Source: Tenebrio molitor
Lineage: Eukaryota > Arthropoda > Insecta > Coleoptera > Tenebrionidae
Length of the DNA stretch: 64,000 bases
Assembly (NCBI RefSeq): GCF_963966145.1
Contig: NC_091052.1
Location: forward strand, 17,794,001 to 17,858,000
Direction of reading: 5' to 3'
Below the pieces are notes generated by a model. That model made no database searches, had not been told where the DNA came from, and was given only the letters and a program-made list of their open reading frames with translations. Below are positions 1-10,903 of this stretch, one piece after another. How positions within the stretch are numbered: position 1 is the stretch's first letter; the number at the start of each line of letters is the position of its first letter. Made by a program: the position numbers and the translations under genes.

Positions 1-1006
1 AATCTCAAAGAAACCTCAGTTTTAAAGCAACGGTTGTTGACCTTGAAAAAAGTTTTCGTTTTTGGTAAAGTTTACGGATGTTTCCTATAATGTAAGCAAC
101 AATTATCCCAGATTAAGTGGTAAAATGAGTTGTACCATTGAAGGTAAGCATTAATATTATTAAAAATTGATTAATTAATAATATATTTTTCGAGAGGTAG
201 GCAACCAATAAAACGACTGTGTATAGCAAGTATACACATGTGTACGACAAGCTAAGACAGACGTTTCAAGAAAACAAAAGAAGAGGTAGCACTCTTGATT
301 TGTTTTCTTGTATATGTGACTGTATGTATATAAATATACTTTCCTTGTAGTTTCAAATTGGTTACTCGTTGTTTTGCGTTCAGTTCGGCAGCACATCACT
401 TCCATTAAATAGTCGCGGTACTATTTGTGTTTTAGGAGCAATAGTGTTTTATTCATGCGGTAAAATTTATGACGTGTTTGTATGTGTACGAGTTTGCATT
501 CATCTAGACAGTAAAGTTCCATTCAGGTGTTTATCAGAAATACATACATACAACTGCAGTGAACAATGCGCGCCTACAGACAACAATGCACCACATTCTG
601 ATGGTACAGGATATGTCAGTGCTGATAATATTTAACTACAAACACGTTTGGTAGCTGTACATGTGTGTATGTGAAACAGTCGATTCGATATTATATGTAC
701 TTCTCTGTACAAACTCCAAACCATCAACAATTCTTGAAAAGTTTGATGTGTTAAAATAAATTTATCTTTTGTTTTGTCTGAGGCAAAAAGCTCACTTCAG
801 GCCTGGAGCAACCCTGTTCCTGACTGAAAAGAAGAAGTTGTTGAATTATCGATTCGAAACAAGCTCCCTTATTTTGTTATTGGTGTACATCAGAAAAAAG
901 ATTAAGCTTGATTTTAAAATAAAAACTTACCGAGAATCGCATTAAAAAATATACAGAGTGATCAACAAGAACAAATCAAGAGTACTACTTCATCTTTTGT
1001 TTTATA

Positions 1007-1449
1007 CAGGGTTATTCACGGGTAATAATGGGCCTTACAAACATTGAAACGCAACCAGTTATACATTTTCATACTCGTTTGAGAAATATGTTTATTTGGT
1101 TGCATCAGGACGTTGTTAGTCCCATTATTGGTCATTGTTCACTTTAGCTACTTCTGGAATTTTCCCATTTTTTCTGGCTAGACACCCTCAGGGCGTCCTC
1201 CTACATCGTTTTCCACCACTCAAACTTTGTGCAAAGGAATTTTTTCCTTGCCCTTCAGTTATACTAAGACATTGGCGCGACCTTGACGCGACCTTGAAAC
1301 ACAACAAAAGAGAAGGCATTTGCACAAGGTTTGAATGGTGGGAAACGATCTAGGAGGACGCCCTGAGGCTGTCTAGCCAGAAAAAACGCGAAAATTCCAG
1401 AAGTAGCTAAAGTGAACAATTACCCCATTATTACTCGTGAATACCCCTG
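1007..1449. mobile_element. MITE with TA target duplication
   Basis: Ends CAGGGTTATTCACGGGTAAT and its inverted match (ACTCGTGAATACCCCTG) are flanked by TA on both sides (1005-1006, 1450-1451). This fits a Tc1/mariner-type MITE. It contains the foldback repeat at 1131-1423, so it is nested or composite. No coding capacity. Confidence 0.6.
1131..1423. repeat. Foldback MITE, family D, copy 1
   Basis: About 290 bp with long inverted ends starting TTGTTCACTTTAGCTACTTC and including the CAGGGCGTCCTCCTA segment. A near-identical full copy lies at 50267-50561 and a half copy at 46836-47010, so this is a real repeat family. The 72-codon frame inside it is an accident of the repeat. Confidence 0.75.
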
Positions 1450-1690
1450 TATTATGTATACCTACTTTCTATACACGGTCTTGAAAAATCTATTACATAT
1501 TAATTAATTAAATATTAATAATTAATGCTTTATCTTCAATGGTAAAACCCATTTTACCACTTATTCTGGCATACTTGTTACTTACAATTACAAGAAACGT
1601 CCGTAAACTTTGCCAAAATCGAAAACTTTTTTTCAAGGTTAACATCAACACCATTACTTTAAAACTGCCGTTTCTTTGACATTTTACCGA

Positions 1691-4410
1691 AAAATCTGGT
1701 TACCAGTGGCGTCGCATTTTAAAAATGACATTAATTTCGTTAATTTCTTGTACTTTTTCAAATCTTCCGAATCCTTTTTAGTTCAGTGATGCTCCACATT
1801 TGGAAACCAATGTCGAAATTGTCTGTGGTGTCCTCGGAGCGTTCTCATAAATCCATAAAATCACCACCCATCGGCCAATAATTCTAGCGAATGAAAAATT
1901 TGCCCGCTTTAGTGCGAAAAATATAAATAGCTTTTGGTCGATTGAAAAGGACGTTCCCCGGCACATGTTTACCGAGATTATTAGGAAGTCACAGGCCCGA
2001 ACCTTCTTTCGGTCAATATTTGATCTATTGCTTTCATTGCATATTGAGATCTAATCCTGCGAAGATGTGAACGAAGTGTAATACACAATCTCTTTTTCAG
2101 TGGATCGATAGGTTTAAAACTTTACTCAAAGCGATATTTCTTCCACAGAGCTATTGAGAACAGCGAATGGGGAAGGGGGCCGAAAATACAATCACCCTCC
2201 CGAATTATTGGAAGTTATTTAGGAGGTAACTACTCGCTGCTTTATCAGGAGTTGTATAAGTTGCTGAATAGCTGAAAATCCCCCGCTACTTCCCTCCCAG
2301 CCGACACCCGCAAAATCACCATACGTCCTCCACAAAAAAAAGCTTCGACGATGCCCCAACTGTAATAAATTTCCCGTCCTCTAAGCTGAATTGTGCAAGC
2401 TGGATTTTTTTATTGTTGAGGAAAAAATGTACAGGGAAGCAGGTGGTTGTGTTACGCAATAAGTATCTGCTTGAAAATATTGACCATCAGTTTAGGACAG
2501 GGTGGTTACCCACCGGTTGCTTTGATCGGTAAAAATGCAACCGATGAGTCGGGTTTGTGCTCAGTCAGGATGGCAAGTTGACCGACAATTAGTTCACTTT
2601 GTAAAAATAAATAGACCGACTCGCCTTCTGTGCGGTCAGTCGGACACATTTTAATTCGACACTTCTATAAAACTGAAATGATTTTAAAATATCAACAATC
2701 TCTGGGCCAAGTTACGATGTTTGTAAAAGTCGGATGATTCCGACAAAACCAGAAATCGCGGTGCAATCTATCACTTCGTTTATTCGAGTCAATAAAAATT
2801 TATGGACCAACTTGTGGTAAACAACATTAAAAGATCGTTTAACTTTCGATGTTGCATGTAGGCCGTAACCCGTAGGGTCAGGTGATGGTCACCGCCTTGA
2901 CCTTACCTAAGGTGCATTTCTTGATGCATCTGTTAACACCGCACCCTTTAATAACGTTTTTTGGGTTCATTTCTCACTTCTATGTCGAATGTTCATATTG
3001 ATTGTGAAGGTATCGTCTAGGCGCAGAAACTGGCGAGATGCCAGTATTAAGTATAGTAGGTCAGCGTCGCTGCGTCGATCTATTTATAAAGTGCAATCGT
3101 TGTAACCTGGGAGAAAAGAGTGCAGTTTGGGCTTCCGGAGATGCCAGAAATTTAGATTTTCTAATAGGTCCAATTATGACATTTTTACTGCGCTCAAAAT
3201 CTTACTTTTAAATATTCCGTATCCATCCCCTATGAATAAGTTATGCGATGTGTATAACTGGTTGTATAGATAAGAATTTGAAATTAAAATTACAAAATTT
3301 CCATTTTACTATATCAGCAATTATGTTAAAATAAAAATCACAAAACATGGACAGTATAATGGCGTACTTTTAACCACCTTTTACCCCTAACATTTTTCCA
3401 GCTGAAGCCGTTCGGTTGATAAGCGATTTAGTTCGCACCATCCTTACGCGTTCGCTTTTCTCCTGAGTGCACTGTATCTGTCATCATTTTCCAGCTCAAA
3501 TTTACTACATGACCATAACTTTTTATTGTACCTGACATTTATACATACGTATATACGTTACATCACAGTACTCATAAAGCAGTTCACCTCATCCCCTGCA
3601 GCACTTTTCCAGTTGACAGAACAAGACTTAGCTTGCTAGTTTATCTCGTTTGTCCGTGTTTAGATTGCTTCGATAAATTTTTAAATAAAATTAGAATTTA
3701 TCTGCTGAGGTTTGCTATTTCGACTGCGACTATCCTGAGCTTTAGCAAGAAGTCGGTAAACGGCGAACACACTAAAAACCTCTCAAATTTATTACAAGAC
3801 ATTTAAGTCGCACTAATGGGCATTATGCGTCCTTTTTATCGCTCGAATAAATGTATTAGCTCGATTGGTGCAAATATGGTGTGTCGGCACTCAATTTGGT
3901 TGATGGAATTGTATATATTAAATTTACGGCTCTGTTTCCACGATCATATTTTTTTAGAGATATTGTACGAGCGATTAACAGGAGGAGGAATTATTAGATA
4001 ATCAAAACTGGTTTACCCAAGTATACTCGAGCATCAAGTTCTAAACGAAAAACAATTAAAAATTATAATTTTTAGAGTCGCTACCCTCTTTTATTCCCAC
4101 CGGAGGAATGGTGCCAGACGTGCGTGCTACAATAATAGGTAATATATTAACTCCCAAGAATTTGGTCTCGTGATTAGCACAGACAAAATAACAAAGTATA
4201 CTTCGTTGGAAAATTAACGCATAATTTAATAAGGCATAAAGCGTGGCATTTTCGTCATTTGATATCTTCTTAATTTATCACTTTTAGTTACCCTGCTAGT
4301 GTATCAACTTAAAGTTTCTGTAATTTTATATCACGAAAGTTAATAGACGACAGAACTCCATTCTTTAGGAGCATGAATATGAAGTTGCTGGTGCTCTTAA
4401 CGATGAGTGT
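1691..4410. other. No gene recognised
   Basis: AT-rich sequence with stops in all frames. Short open frames at 1778-1966 and 3816-4001 have no recognisable domain. Around 2860-3110 the base composition is more balanced, but I see no RNA or protein gene there. Confidence 0.5.
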
Positions 4411-4419
4411 ACATTTCTC

Positions 4420-4850
4420 AACGACCTAACCAATAATTGCCCGAGCCCAGAAGGGACTTTACCAGGCGGGTATCCACATTAGAAGACCAGGACAGGACAG
4501 AAGAAGAATAACCGCACTACTCCGAGATCATTTTGTGAAGTTGCAAACACGTAGACTGAGATTTGTAATAAGTTCATCCCTGCGACACTATGACTAATGA
4601 CTGCAGCCCATCGCAGAGCTCGAGAACATCTTGATAAGGGAAAAACTCAATGAAGACGATTTCTACACAGAAATGGGTTGAGAATGTTGCAATTTAGTCT
4701 TATTGCCACTGATACACAAATTAAAAGGTGAACGATATTCACATTGCAAAGTCTTGGTACTCTTGGTAGAGGATCAGTTATGGTTTGGAGTGGTATTACT
4801 TTGAAGACAAGTACAGAACTGATATTCATTGATCACGGTAGTTCAGCAGT
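4420..4850 (+). pseudogene. Decayed Tc1-like transposase fragment
   Basis: Broken frames on the plus strand read like two parts of a Tc1-family transposase. One is a basic linker of the G-R-R-R-I-T type near 4490-4560. The other, near 4750-4830, is GRGSVMVWSGIT followed by a short tail, the block that normally lies between the first and second catalytic Asp. Several stops and frame changes separate them. No ends were identified, so this is an old remnant unrelated to the better-preserved element at 6675. Confidence 0.6.
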
Positions 4851-5814
4851 CAATGGGTGAATAAATAAAAGCAAAAAAAAACTGAAAAAATTTGAAAAAT
4901 TTGGGAAAGTTTAAAGCAATTTTTCAGTGAATAATAATTAGACAGATAGAAACATGACACAGCAGTTGAAACTATAAATACAGGCTGTAATAAAAATACA
5001 CGGAGATATTTAATCCCGAATACCGCCGCGTCAATGGAAAAATATGCGTTTTTAAAAAAAATAAGAATACGTGAACAAATGGCATTGTAATTTAGACAAT
5101 AAATTGTGGACACGCCACTGTCTTGGTTTCATAGTGGAAATCAAAAAGACAAGTAAAGAAAAAGGGGTAGTGTGTGTATGACAAAAAATGAGCTTTCTTA
5201 TCGGAGGTTGGGTTGGCATAACTCAGTTATTAGTTCCAGGTCGACAAATCGTGCACTGTAGCAGTGTAAAGGGTGTTTTTTTTTAATTTGGTGTTGAAGT
5301 TGGCGTTGGAGAGTCGATTGAGAACGCACCACTCGTGTAAAAGCGTAAGATTTAAACAGCTGATCCGTGATCCCTTATCTGTATAGTGCATCCACAATCT
5401 ACTCTTCAGTTCCAAATTCGACGTCAAATTTTAAAAAACACCCGTTATAGTGAATTCCAAAAACATTCGAACTATCAAAGTTCCGTCACGTTGTCACACT
5501 GATTATTGACAAAGCTGTTCTAGTACCTACTTTTCAATGTACTTGGTTGACCACCCTGCACCTAATTCAAAAACGTTTACTACCACGGTACAGCCCGTAC
5601 AGCCGTTGAGAGTCGAAATCGTCTTCAAATATATTGGTGGTTTGTGGTTTGTGGTTTACGGCTTAACGTATCTCCACGTATTTTGATTACACCCTGTCCT
5701 GTATAATAGATACTTATTGTTTTCAACTGTCATAAATTCTCATTTTTCTCCTTTGTCTCTTAGCTGCCCTAAAGCAAAATGAGCAGATAACGAACCGTTG
5801 CCCTAGACAACACA
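4851..5814. other. No gene recognised
   Basis: AT-rich filler. Short open frames on the minus strand at 4850-5113 and 5230-5427 show no domain and are probably random. Confidence 0.45.
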
Positions 5815-6067
5815 TTCGACGTTACATTTCTGACAGGTCTTGAAAAATTTGTCAAAACTATCAAAAGCAAATGCGAAACCATTTTTAAAATATTTGGAAG
5901 CTTCAGGGACGTCGTTTCAAACAATAAAACTTTGTATGGAACTCGTTTCTGGGTAAATTGGGCTTTTCTAATTGCCCTCGAGGCCTTAAAACCCTCGTGT
6001 TTTAATCTTGTCCCTCGGGAAATTAGAAAAGCCCAATTTACACAGAAACTCGTTACATAAATAACTA
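5815..6067 (-). mobile_element. Non-coding Crypton-like hairpin element (E1)
   Basis: Read on the minus strand it starts TAGTTATTTATG at 6067, continues into a long hairpin (arms about 5941-5984 and 6011-6055) and ends near a GTCGAA at 5815. Start motif, stem and end resemble the better-preserved element at 10618-10903. The inner inverted repeat is degraded here. It has no protein-coding capacity; open frames across it are caused by the palindrome. Confidence 0.6.
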
Positions 6068-6324
6068 CGGTGTGAACAACAATTACTGATTGAGTTGGCA
6101 ATAAATTCTGGTGACTTTTGGTGACTTTTATGTCATGTTCCAACGAGAAAACCATTTTATTAATAAAAGAATACAAAAACCAAGACGTTTAAATATGAAA
6201 TGTATACCAGCTGTTAATAGTGTCAATAAAACAAACCGAAATAGGTACAATTCACAGTCTTGAAAATTTCATGTAAAATTTTTTATTGCCAACTGAAATA
6301 GTTATTGTTGCTCACTCTGTATTA

Positions 6325-6444
6325 TGCATTAAGGGAGATTTGAACATTATTTCCCTGAGGTTGACGTGGTTATAAACCGAGGGCCTTTGCCCCGAGGTAT
6401 ATAAGTCAACCGAGGGGAAAAACATGCATATCTCCCGTGGTGCA
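6325..6444. repeat. Long imperfect hairpin
   Basis: Arms beginning TGCATTAAGGGAGAT and ending ATCTCCCGTGGTGCA pair around a GC-rich centre (GAGGGCCTTTGCCCC). Same general design as the other hairpins in the window, but without a clear TAGTTATTT start, so its family is uncertain. Confidence 0.55.
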
Positions 6445-6674
6445 TACGATATTTTATTTTTTAGTGTCTATACTTAAAAGTTAAAACTTTCTTAAAAACA
6501 TTTTGCAAGAAAGATTGCGTGAATATATGGTTACTATAGTTTCGTTCTCATGAGTTTGTTGTAAACAATGGGGAGGGCGAAATAATTTGAAATATCCCAA
6601 GAGAGTTATGAGTTGTTTTTCATAATGTGTATCTATGACGAAAAGAAACAATATCGTGTTACTAAAAAATAATA

Positions 6675-8068
6675 CACTGACCGGCAAAAAAAGTGGGACA
6701 TTAAAAAAATTTATTTATATTTAAGTATGTAGGTTATTTTTTTTATCCCAAAAGTTTATTTTTGATTTATTTCCTATTCTCCACAATTTTCTTTTGATTT
6801 ACTGGGTTTTACCTTTCAATTGTTGAGTTTTTCTTAAATCTATTAAAATCTCAGATGGCGTTTATTTTCTTTCGTCCTAAAAAAAAGCATTTCTAACATT
6901 GTCGTGGAATTTTCACAAATTTGTTATTCAAGTTGTCATTTTGTCATTGAAATGCCATTATCGCAAGAAGATTCTGCAAGAGCTATAGCTCTAGTCCACG
7001 TGGGCTTCAGCATTCGCGAAGCTGCGAATTCTCTTGGTTTTGCACGATCCAGTGTCCATAGAGCCGTACTTCCTTTTCGTCACACTGGAGGGTACACCAG
7101 AAGACCTGGATCAGGACGTAGAAGAAGTACAAGCGCTCGTGATAATCGATACATTACGATGCTTAGTTTGAGAAATCCGCATATGACGGCAGTTGAGATA
7201 AGAAATCAACTGGAAAGAGTACGAGAGGTCAACGTGAGTGAAAGGATTGTAAGAAGAAGACTTGGCGAAGCAAATTTAGGGGCCTATCGACCAGCAACTG
7301 GATCAGAACTTCTCAGAGGTCATCGGGTTTCCAGATTACTTTTTGCACAGGAACACTTAAATTGGAATTTAGAGCAATGGAAGTCGGTAGTCTTTAGCGA
7401 TGAGTCGAGATTTGCTCTCCGATCTCCAGATGGACGGGCGAGTGTTTGGAGAAGACCAGGAGAACGCTATGCACCTTGCAATTTTTCTGAAAGGCTCAGT
7501 TTTAATGGAGGATCGATTATGGTATGGGGAGGTATTTCTTGGGAAGCCCATACAGAGTTGGTTTTTATTGAAAGAGGCACATTAAAAGCCCATAGGTATG
7601 TATATAGAGGAGGTCCTACAAGACCATGTCGTGGGTTTTGCCCAGTTTGCAGGCGATCTTCATGATGTAGGAATTGATACAATGAACTGGCCAGCACGTA
7701 GTCCCGACTTAAACCCCATTGAGCATCTATGGGACGTTGTCGGTAAACAGGTTAGAGCGCGGCGTGGTGAGCTGGTGTCTCTTCAAGAGCTTCGAAGAGT
7801 CGTGCAAGAAGAATGGGATAATACGCTTCAAGAAGAAATTCAGCACTTAATCGAGTCAATGCCACGAAGGCTAGAAGCTGTCAAGGGGGGAAGAGGCGGG
7901 AATACCAAATATTGAATTAAATAGAGGCGTTCATGTTCCTTGTTTATTTATTTTTTATAATTGTATTTTTCTTTTCTGTTCAATGACATCATTTTTACTT
8001 AATTTTGTAATAATGATTTTAGTATAATATTATTTTTCTTGGTGTCCCACTTTTTTTGCCGGTCAGTG
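6675..8068 (+). mobile_element. Tc1-like DNA transposon with intact ends
   Basis: Terminal inverted repeats CACTGACCGGCAAAAAAAGT (6675) and the exact inverse ending at 8068 bracket a single transposase gene of about 1 kb. The left flank is TA as expected for Tc1/mariner; the right flank has drifted to CT. The ends are intact, but the transposase is frameshifted and has lost a catalytic block, so the copy is not autonomous. Confidence 0.85.
6952..7915 (+). pseudogene. Tc1-like transposase, frameshifted, lacks one catalytic Asp block
   Basis: A Tc1-family DDE transposase would bind the element ends and cut and paste it in the nucleus. The likely start is the ATG at 6952 (MPLSQED), although the frame is open from 6904. 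An N-terminal helix-turn-helix region (REAANSLGFARSSVHRA) and a basic linker are followed by the first catalytic Asp in VVFSDESRF and by GGSIMVWGGIS. Near 7598 a small insertion (GTAT-like duplication) shifts the frame by +1. The second part starts MYIEEVLQDH at 7598, runs through WPARSPDLNPIEHLWD, which holds the third acidic residue, and ends at 7915. Between QFAGD and LHDVGI the usual D-N-A-R-P-H block with the second Asp is absent, so even a frame-corrected protein should be inactive. Confidence 0.85.
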
Positions 8069-9082
8069 CTTAACTTAATGTCCGACTAGTTTCGTGTGTT
8101 TTTGGATTGACAATGATTTGATTAATTTATACCAATCAGTCAAAATTTGGTCGTAACTAAGCAACGAAGACCTTATAACGCCCTAGAGCCTGTTATTTGA
8201 AGATAATGCCCTAGGGGATTATTTCGATAATAACGTATCAGAAAGCTGTGTCATTATCGTTCAATAACAACACAGTACGACATTAACGATATTATCAAAA
8301 ATTTCGCACCAAATGGGAACATTTTTCATTGTTTGGTTTAACAAACATTTTACTAGGGCAATCGCACTGTACAAGTCAAAACGAATCATTTACTGCGATT
8401 TATGGAAAATAATGTGTTAAATGACATGGATAACGCGAGTTATTAAAAGTTTATACAAATGAGGGAAAATTGCCACTTCGTACGACCGACAACATAAGAA
8501 CCGTTAGAAAGTAATTTGCAAAGTTTAATTTGTAGATTCCATCACTTGTACCTACCATGTTTAGCTAAACGTTTGATTACACCGCACCGGTTAAAAGCAA
8601 AAATGCTTCCTGGCTGCGCATAGCTAATTTAAGTTAATACGTAGGTAGGTGCCAAGGTATCTGTTAATTACCAATAGGTACAATACAATATAATAGTAAA
8701 ACTAATTTGTAACTCTACTTTAGGATTTCCTTAATTTAAGATGTTCATTAGGTATGTGAATAAAGACACAACTTTCTTTATTTTCGCATCACTAACTTCT
8801 AAAAATTGGGTCTTCGGGTAGTTGAATGCTGAACCTTTTCATAAGTTTGTGTAGGAGAGATAACATAATTTTTATTGGTTCAACTAGAGGACTATTTTAG
8901 ACATTTTTCACTGCAAGAAGAAGTAATTGTGCTTTTTAATGTAGTGAACAACCTAATATTGCAATTTGAATCTTACCTAGACCTAACATAGTCTCATACA
9001 AGGAGAATCTGATTGTTGGTATGAGTGATGTGTCATATCGTCCACATTCAAAACTAATAATTCAAAGCTAATAATATTTTTT
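8069..9082. other. No gene recognised
   Basis: AT-rich, stop-rich sequence between the Tc1-like element and the Crypton-like element. I see a short imperfect palindrome near 8180-8240 and nothing coding. Confidence 0.45.
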
Positions 9083-9230
9083 ATGCGCTGCCAAGCAATT
9101 TTGGCCGTTTTATTTACCTCATTAGAGTGCATAAAAGGGTAATTTATTGCTCTAAAGCATTGGCGTAATTTTTATGCTCTAAAGAAAATTCTATTACATG
9201 AAATTGCGTATTTCTTAATAAAGTAACAAT

Positions 9231-10333
9231 TTAATTAAACGAAAAATTTACTTCTACTTTAGCATTGTTACAACTATTAATTACAATCGAAGGTAAATTG
9301 ATTTTTTCTGAAAATATTTCATTCTGTCGATTTTGAATGTTCAACTCCGCATTTGTCTGAAGAATGGAAACTCCTTTACTTTTCTTATCCTCCGGTTCTT
9401 CAGTGTAGTCATTTAAAAAAGCACTGGATGTTGATGGGACTACTGTTTTTTCATGTTGACGTTTCCCTTGAATTTTTTCGGCTATCTTGAGCTTGTTTTG
9501 AATATTATCTTCTATATATCCTTCTGCGATTGTACCAGAACGCCAACCTCCGTGACGTTTTAAGTCTGTAATATGTCCACCAGAATCTGCAAGTAAAGTA
9601 GCGGAACTGCGACGCAAACAATGTCCGGTATAAGATTTGGGGTCGGGAAGGTTCAAATATGTTGCTACTTTTGATGGAATGTTTCCAAACGTATTTCTGC
9701 CTACGGGTTGCGTGGAACATTTCCCATTTTTGTAAAAAATGAAGAATCGATTATGTTTAGTATGTGGAGGCCGCAAAACAAAGTACTTGCGGAAAAGTTC
9801 TAAGAAATTTTGCTCATTTTGTATTATAGTAAACCGTCTTGATACTTTTGTTTTCGTTTCAGTTAGTCTTATCAGTATCGCAGAGCCCAAATCCTCAATT
9901 TCTTTTGTTGTTAAAAAGCACAACTCTTGCGATCTGCAAGCACCGGCAATTCCTACGATTACAGCAACCTAGAATAATTACAAATTAACTATTGAAATAT
10001 AAAAGCAACAAAGTAATTTACCTTGATCATTAAATACGTATCATCTGGTGCTTCCGTAATAAATTTGTCAATTTCGCTTTTTGAAAGGACTTTTGACTTT
10101 TTAGGTTTGTAAGTATCACATTGTCGCTTTAAATATGCTTGAAGTTTTAAGTATTTGCTGATGTCTATTCCATTTCTTACTAGCAAGGTGCTTCTTAACA
10201 TAGAGTAAAAACTCCACAAACTCGAAGACTTGTAGTTGTTGGATTTTTCAAAAAAGTAAGCGAGACAAACATCTTCAGTGTACTGTGTAGTCTTCTTACC
10301 ATTTTCAGCTAAATTGAAAAATCTTTTGCACAC
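9231..10333 (-). CDS. Crypton-like tyrosine recombinase (YR)
   Basis: Two exons on the minus strand: 10333-10022 and 9968-9231, separated by a 53-nt GT-AG intron in phase 0. This gives about 349 residues, counting from a GTG. The first exon is open back to a stop near 10373 without an in-frame ATG, so the true start may be missing or in another exon. Exon 1 carries the core-binding-like region (TEDVCLAYFFEKSNNY, then SLWSFYSMLRSTL). Exon 2 carries the catalytic pocket: the first Arg in GACRSQEL, the H-x-x-R in GHCLRRSSATLLADSGG, HGGW, and the nucleophile Tyr in IAEGYIED. All the classic YR residues seem present, unlike the other copies here. Such enzymes integrate DNA by a 3'-phosphotyrosine mechanism. 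The Crypton assignment rests on family knowledge; a domesticated gene is possible, but the mobile-element ends around it argue against that. Confidence 0.82.
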
Positions 10334-10483
10334 AAAAGCAAATGTCTGCCACTTGTTTACAAAATTTCGTAGTTACGGTAGTTTGGAAAAATTATCAATC
10401 TTTGGCTACTTTGTTTAAATTAATACCAAGGAAATTTTTGTGTTGGTTTTTTCAGTTTTTGAGGGCAGCGCATAAAATTCTGT

Positions 10484-10603
10484 ATGCATTACGAGCATAA
10501 ATTGCATTTTGCTGCTCTTATCGTCTTAATGCCCTCGGCTAGCGCCTCTGGCATCAATATGACGATGCGAGCAGCAAAATGCAAAATTATGCTCTTAATG
10601 CAT
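10484..10603 (-). repeat. Hairpin at the 5' end of Crypton-like copy 1
   Basis: Arms ATGCATTACGAGCATAAATT and the inverse ending ...ATGCTCTTAATGCAT pair over about 45 bp with a GC-rich apical part (GCCCTCGGCTAGCGCC). It sits between TAGTTATTT and the T-run/inverted repeat, as in the related elements. Confidence 0.75.
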
Positions 10604-10617
10604 AAATAACTATTTTT

Positions 10618-10903
10618 GTTCGACACTGTCAGAATTTGAGAATTTTCTCCTGTGTGAACAGATTTTGATAAATTTGACAACTTGTCAAAACGAAACGTCA
10701 AGCTAATTTTAAAGATTTTCAGCGATTTGGAGCCTTTGGGGGGCTCGTCGAACAAAAAAAGGTTGTATTCAACTCGTTCTTGTGTAATTTGGGCTTTTTT
10801 TGGCACACGTGGACCTTTAAAACTCTCGTTTCGCTCGAGTTTTAAACTGGCCCACTCATGCCAAAAAGACCCCAAATTACAGACGAACTCGTTAAATAAA
10901 CTA
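10618..10903 (-). mobile_element. Non-coding Crypton-like hairpin element (E2)
   Basis: On the minus strand: TAGTTTATTTAACGAG at 10903, a hairpin (10890-10762) with an inner palindrome around CTCGAGCGAAACGAG, a T-run then GTTCGAC (10760-10747), and GTCGAAC ending at 10618 followed by AAAAA. It shares sequence with the element at 5815-6067. No YR gene. It abuts Crypton-like copy 1 with only the A-run between them. Confidence 0.7.

Larger units (their letters stand above)
1..1690. repeat. Large inverted-repeat element, left end cut by window
   Basis: Bases 1-195 and 1480-1690 are inverted copies of each other, sharing the 'gttttcgtttttggtaaag' type segment and the 'ggtaaaa...ttaccac' segment. 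The left arm starts at or before base 1, so the outer end is not seen. The interior has no convincing gene; its longest open frames are short and look random. It carries a second element at 1007-1449. Probably a non-autonomous DNA transposon or foldback element. The family is not recognised. Confidence 0.6.
9083..10612 (-). mobile_element. Crypton-like tyrosine-recombinase element, copy 1 (best preserved)
   Basis: Read on the minus strand: TAGTTATTTATGC at 10612, a long hairpin (10603-10484), then TTTT-ATGCGCTGCC (10477-10464), the recombinase gene, and GGCAGCGCAT ending at 9083, followed by an A-run (9082-9077). The 10-bp inverted repeat next to T/A-runs and the length of about 1.5 kb match copies at 53070-54641 and 54962-56608. 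Upstream, across AAAAA (10617-10613), lies the GTCGAAC end of another element, so the two are joined head to tail. Boundaries are inferred from this shared pattern; no empty site for this copy is in the window. Confidence 0.7.

Noticed and set aside
10489..10875. A 128-residue minus-strand protein crossing two hairpin elements
   Set aside because: The frame runs through two palindromes and an element junction; its apparent similarity to the frame at 5769-6176 comes from the shared hairpin DNA.
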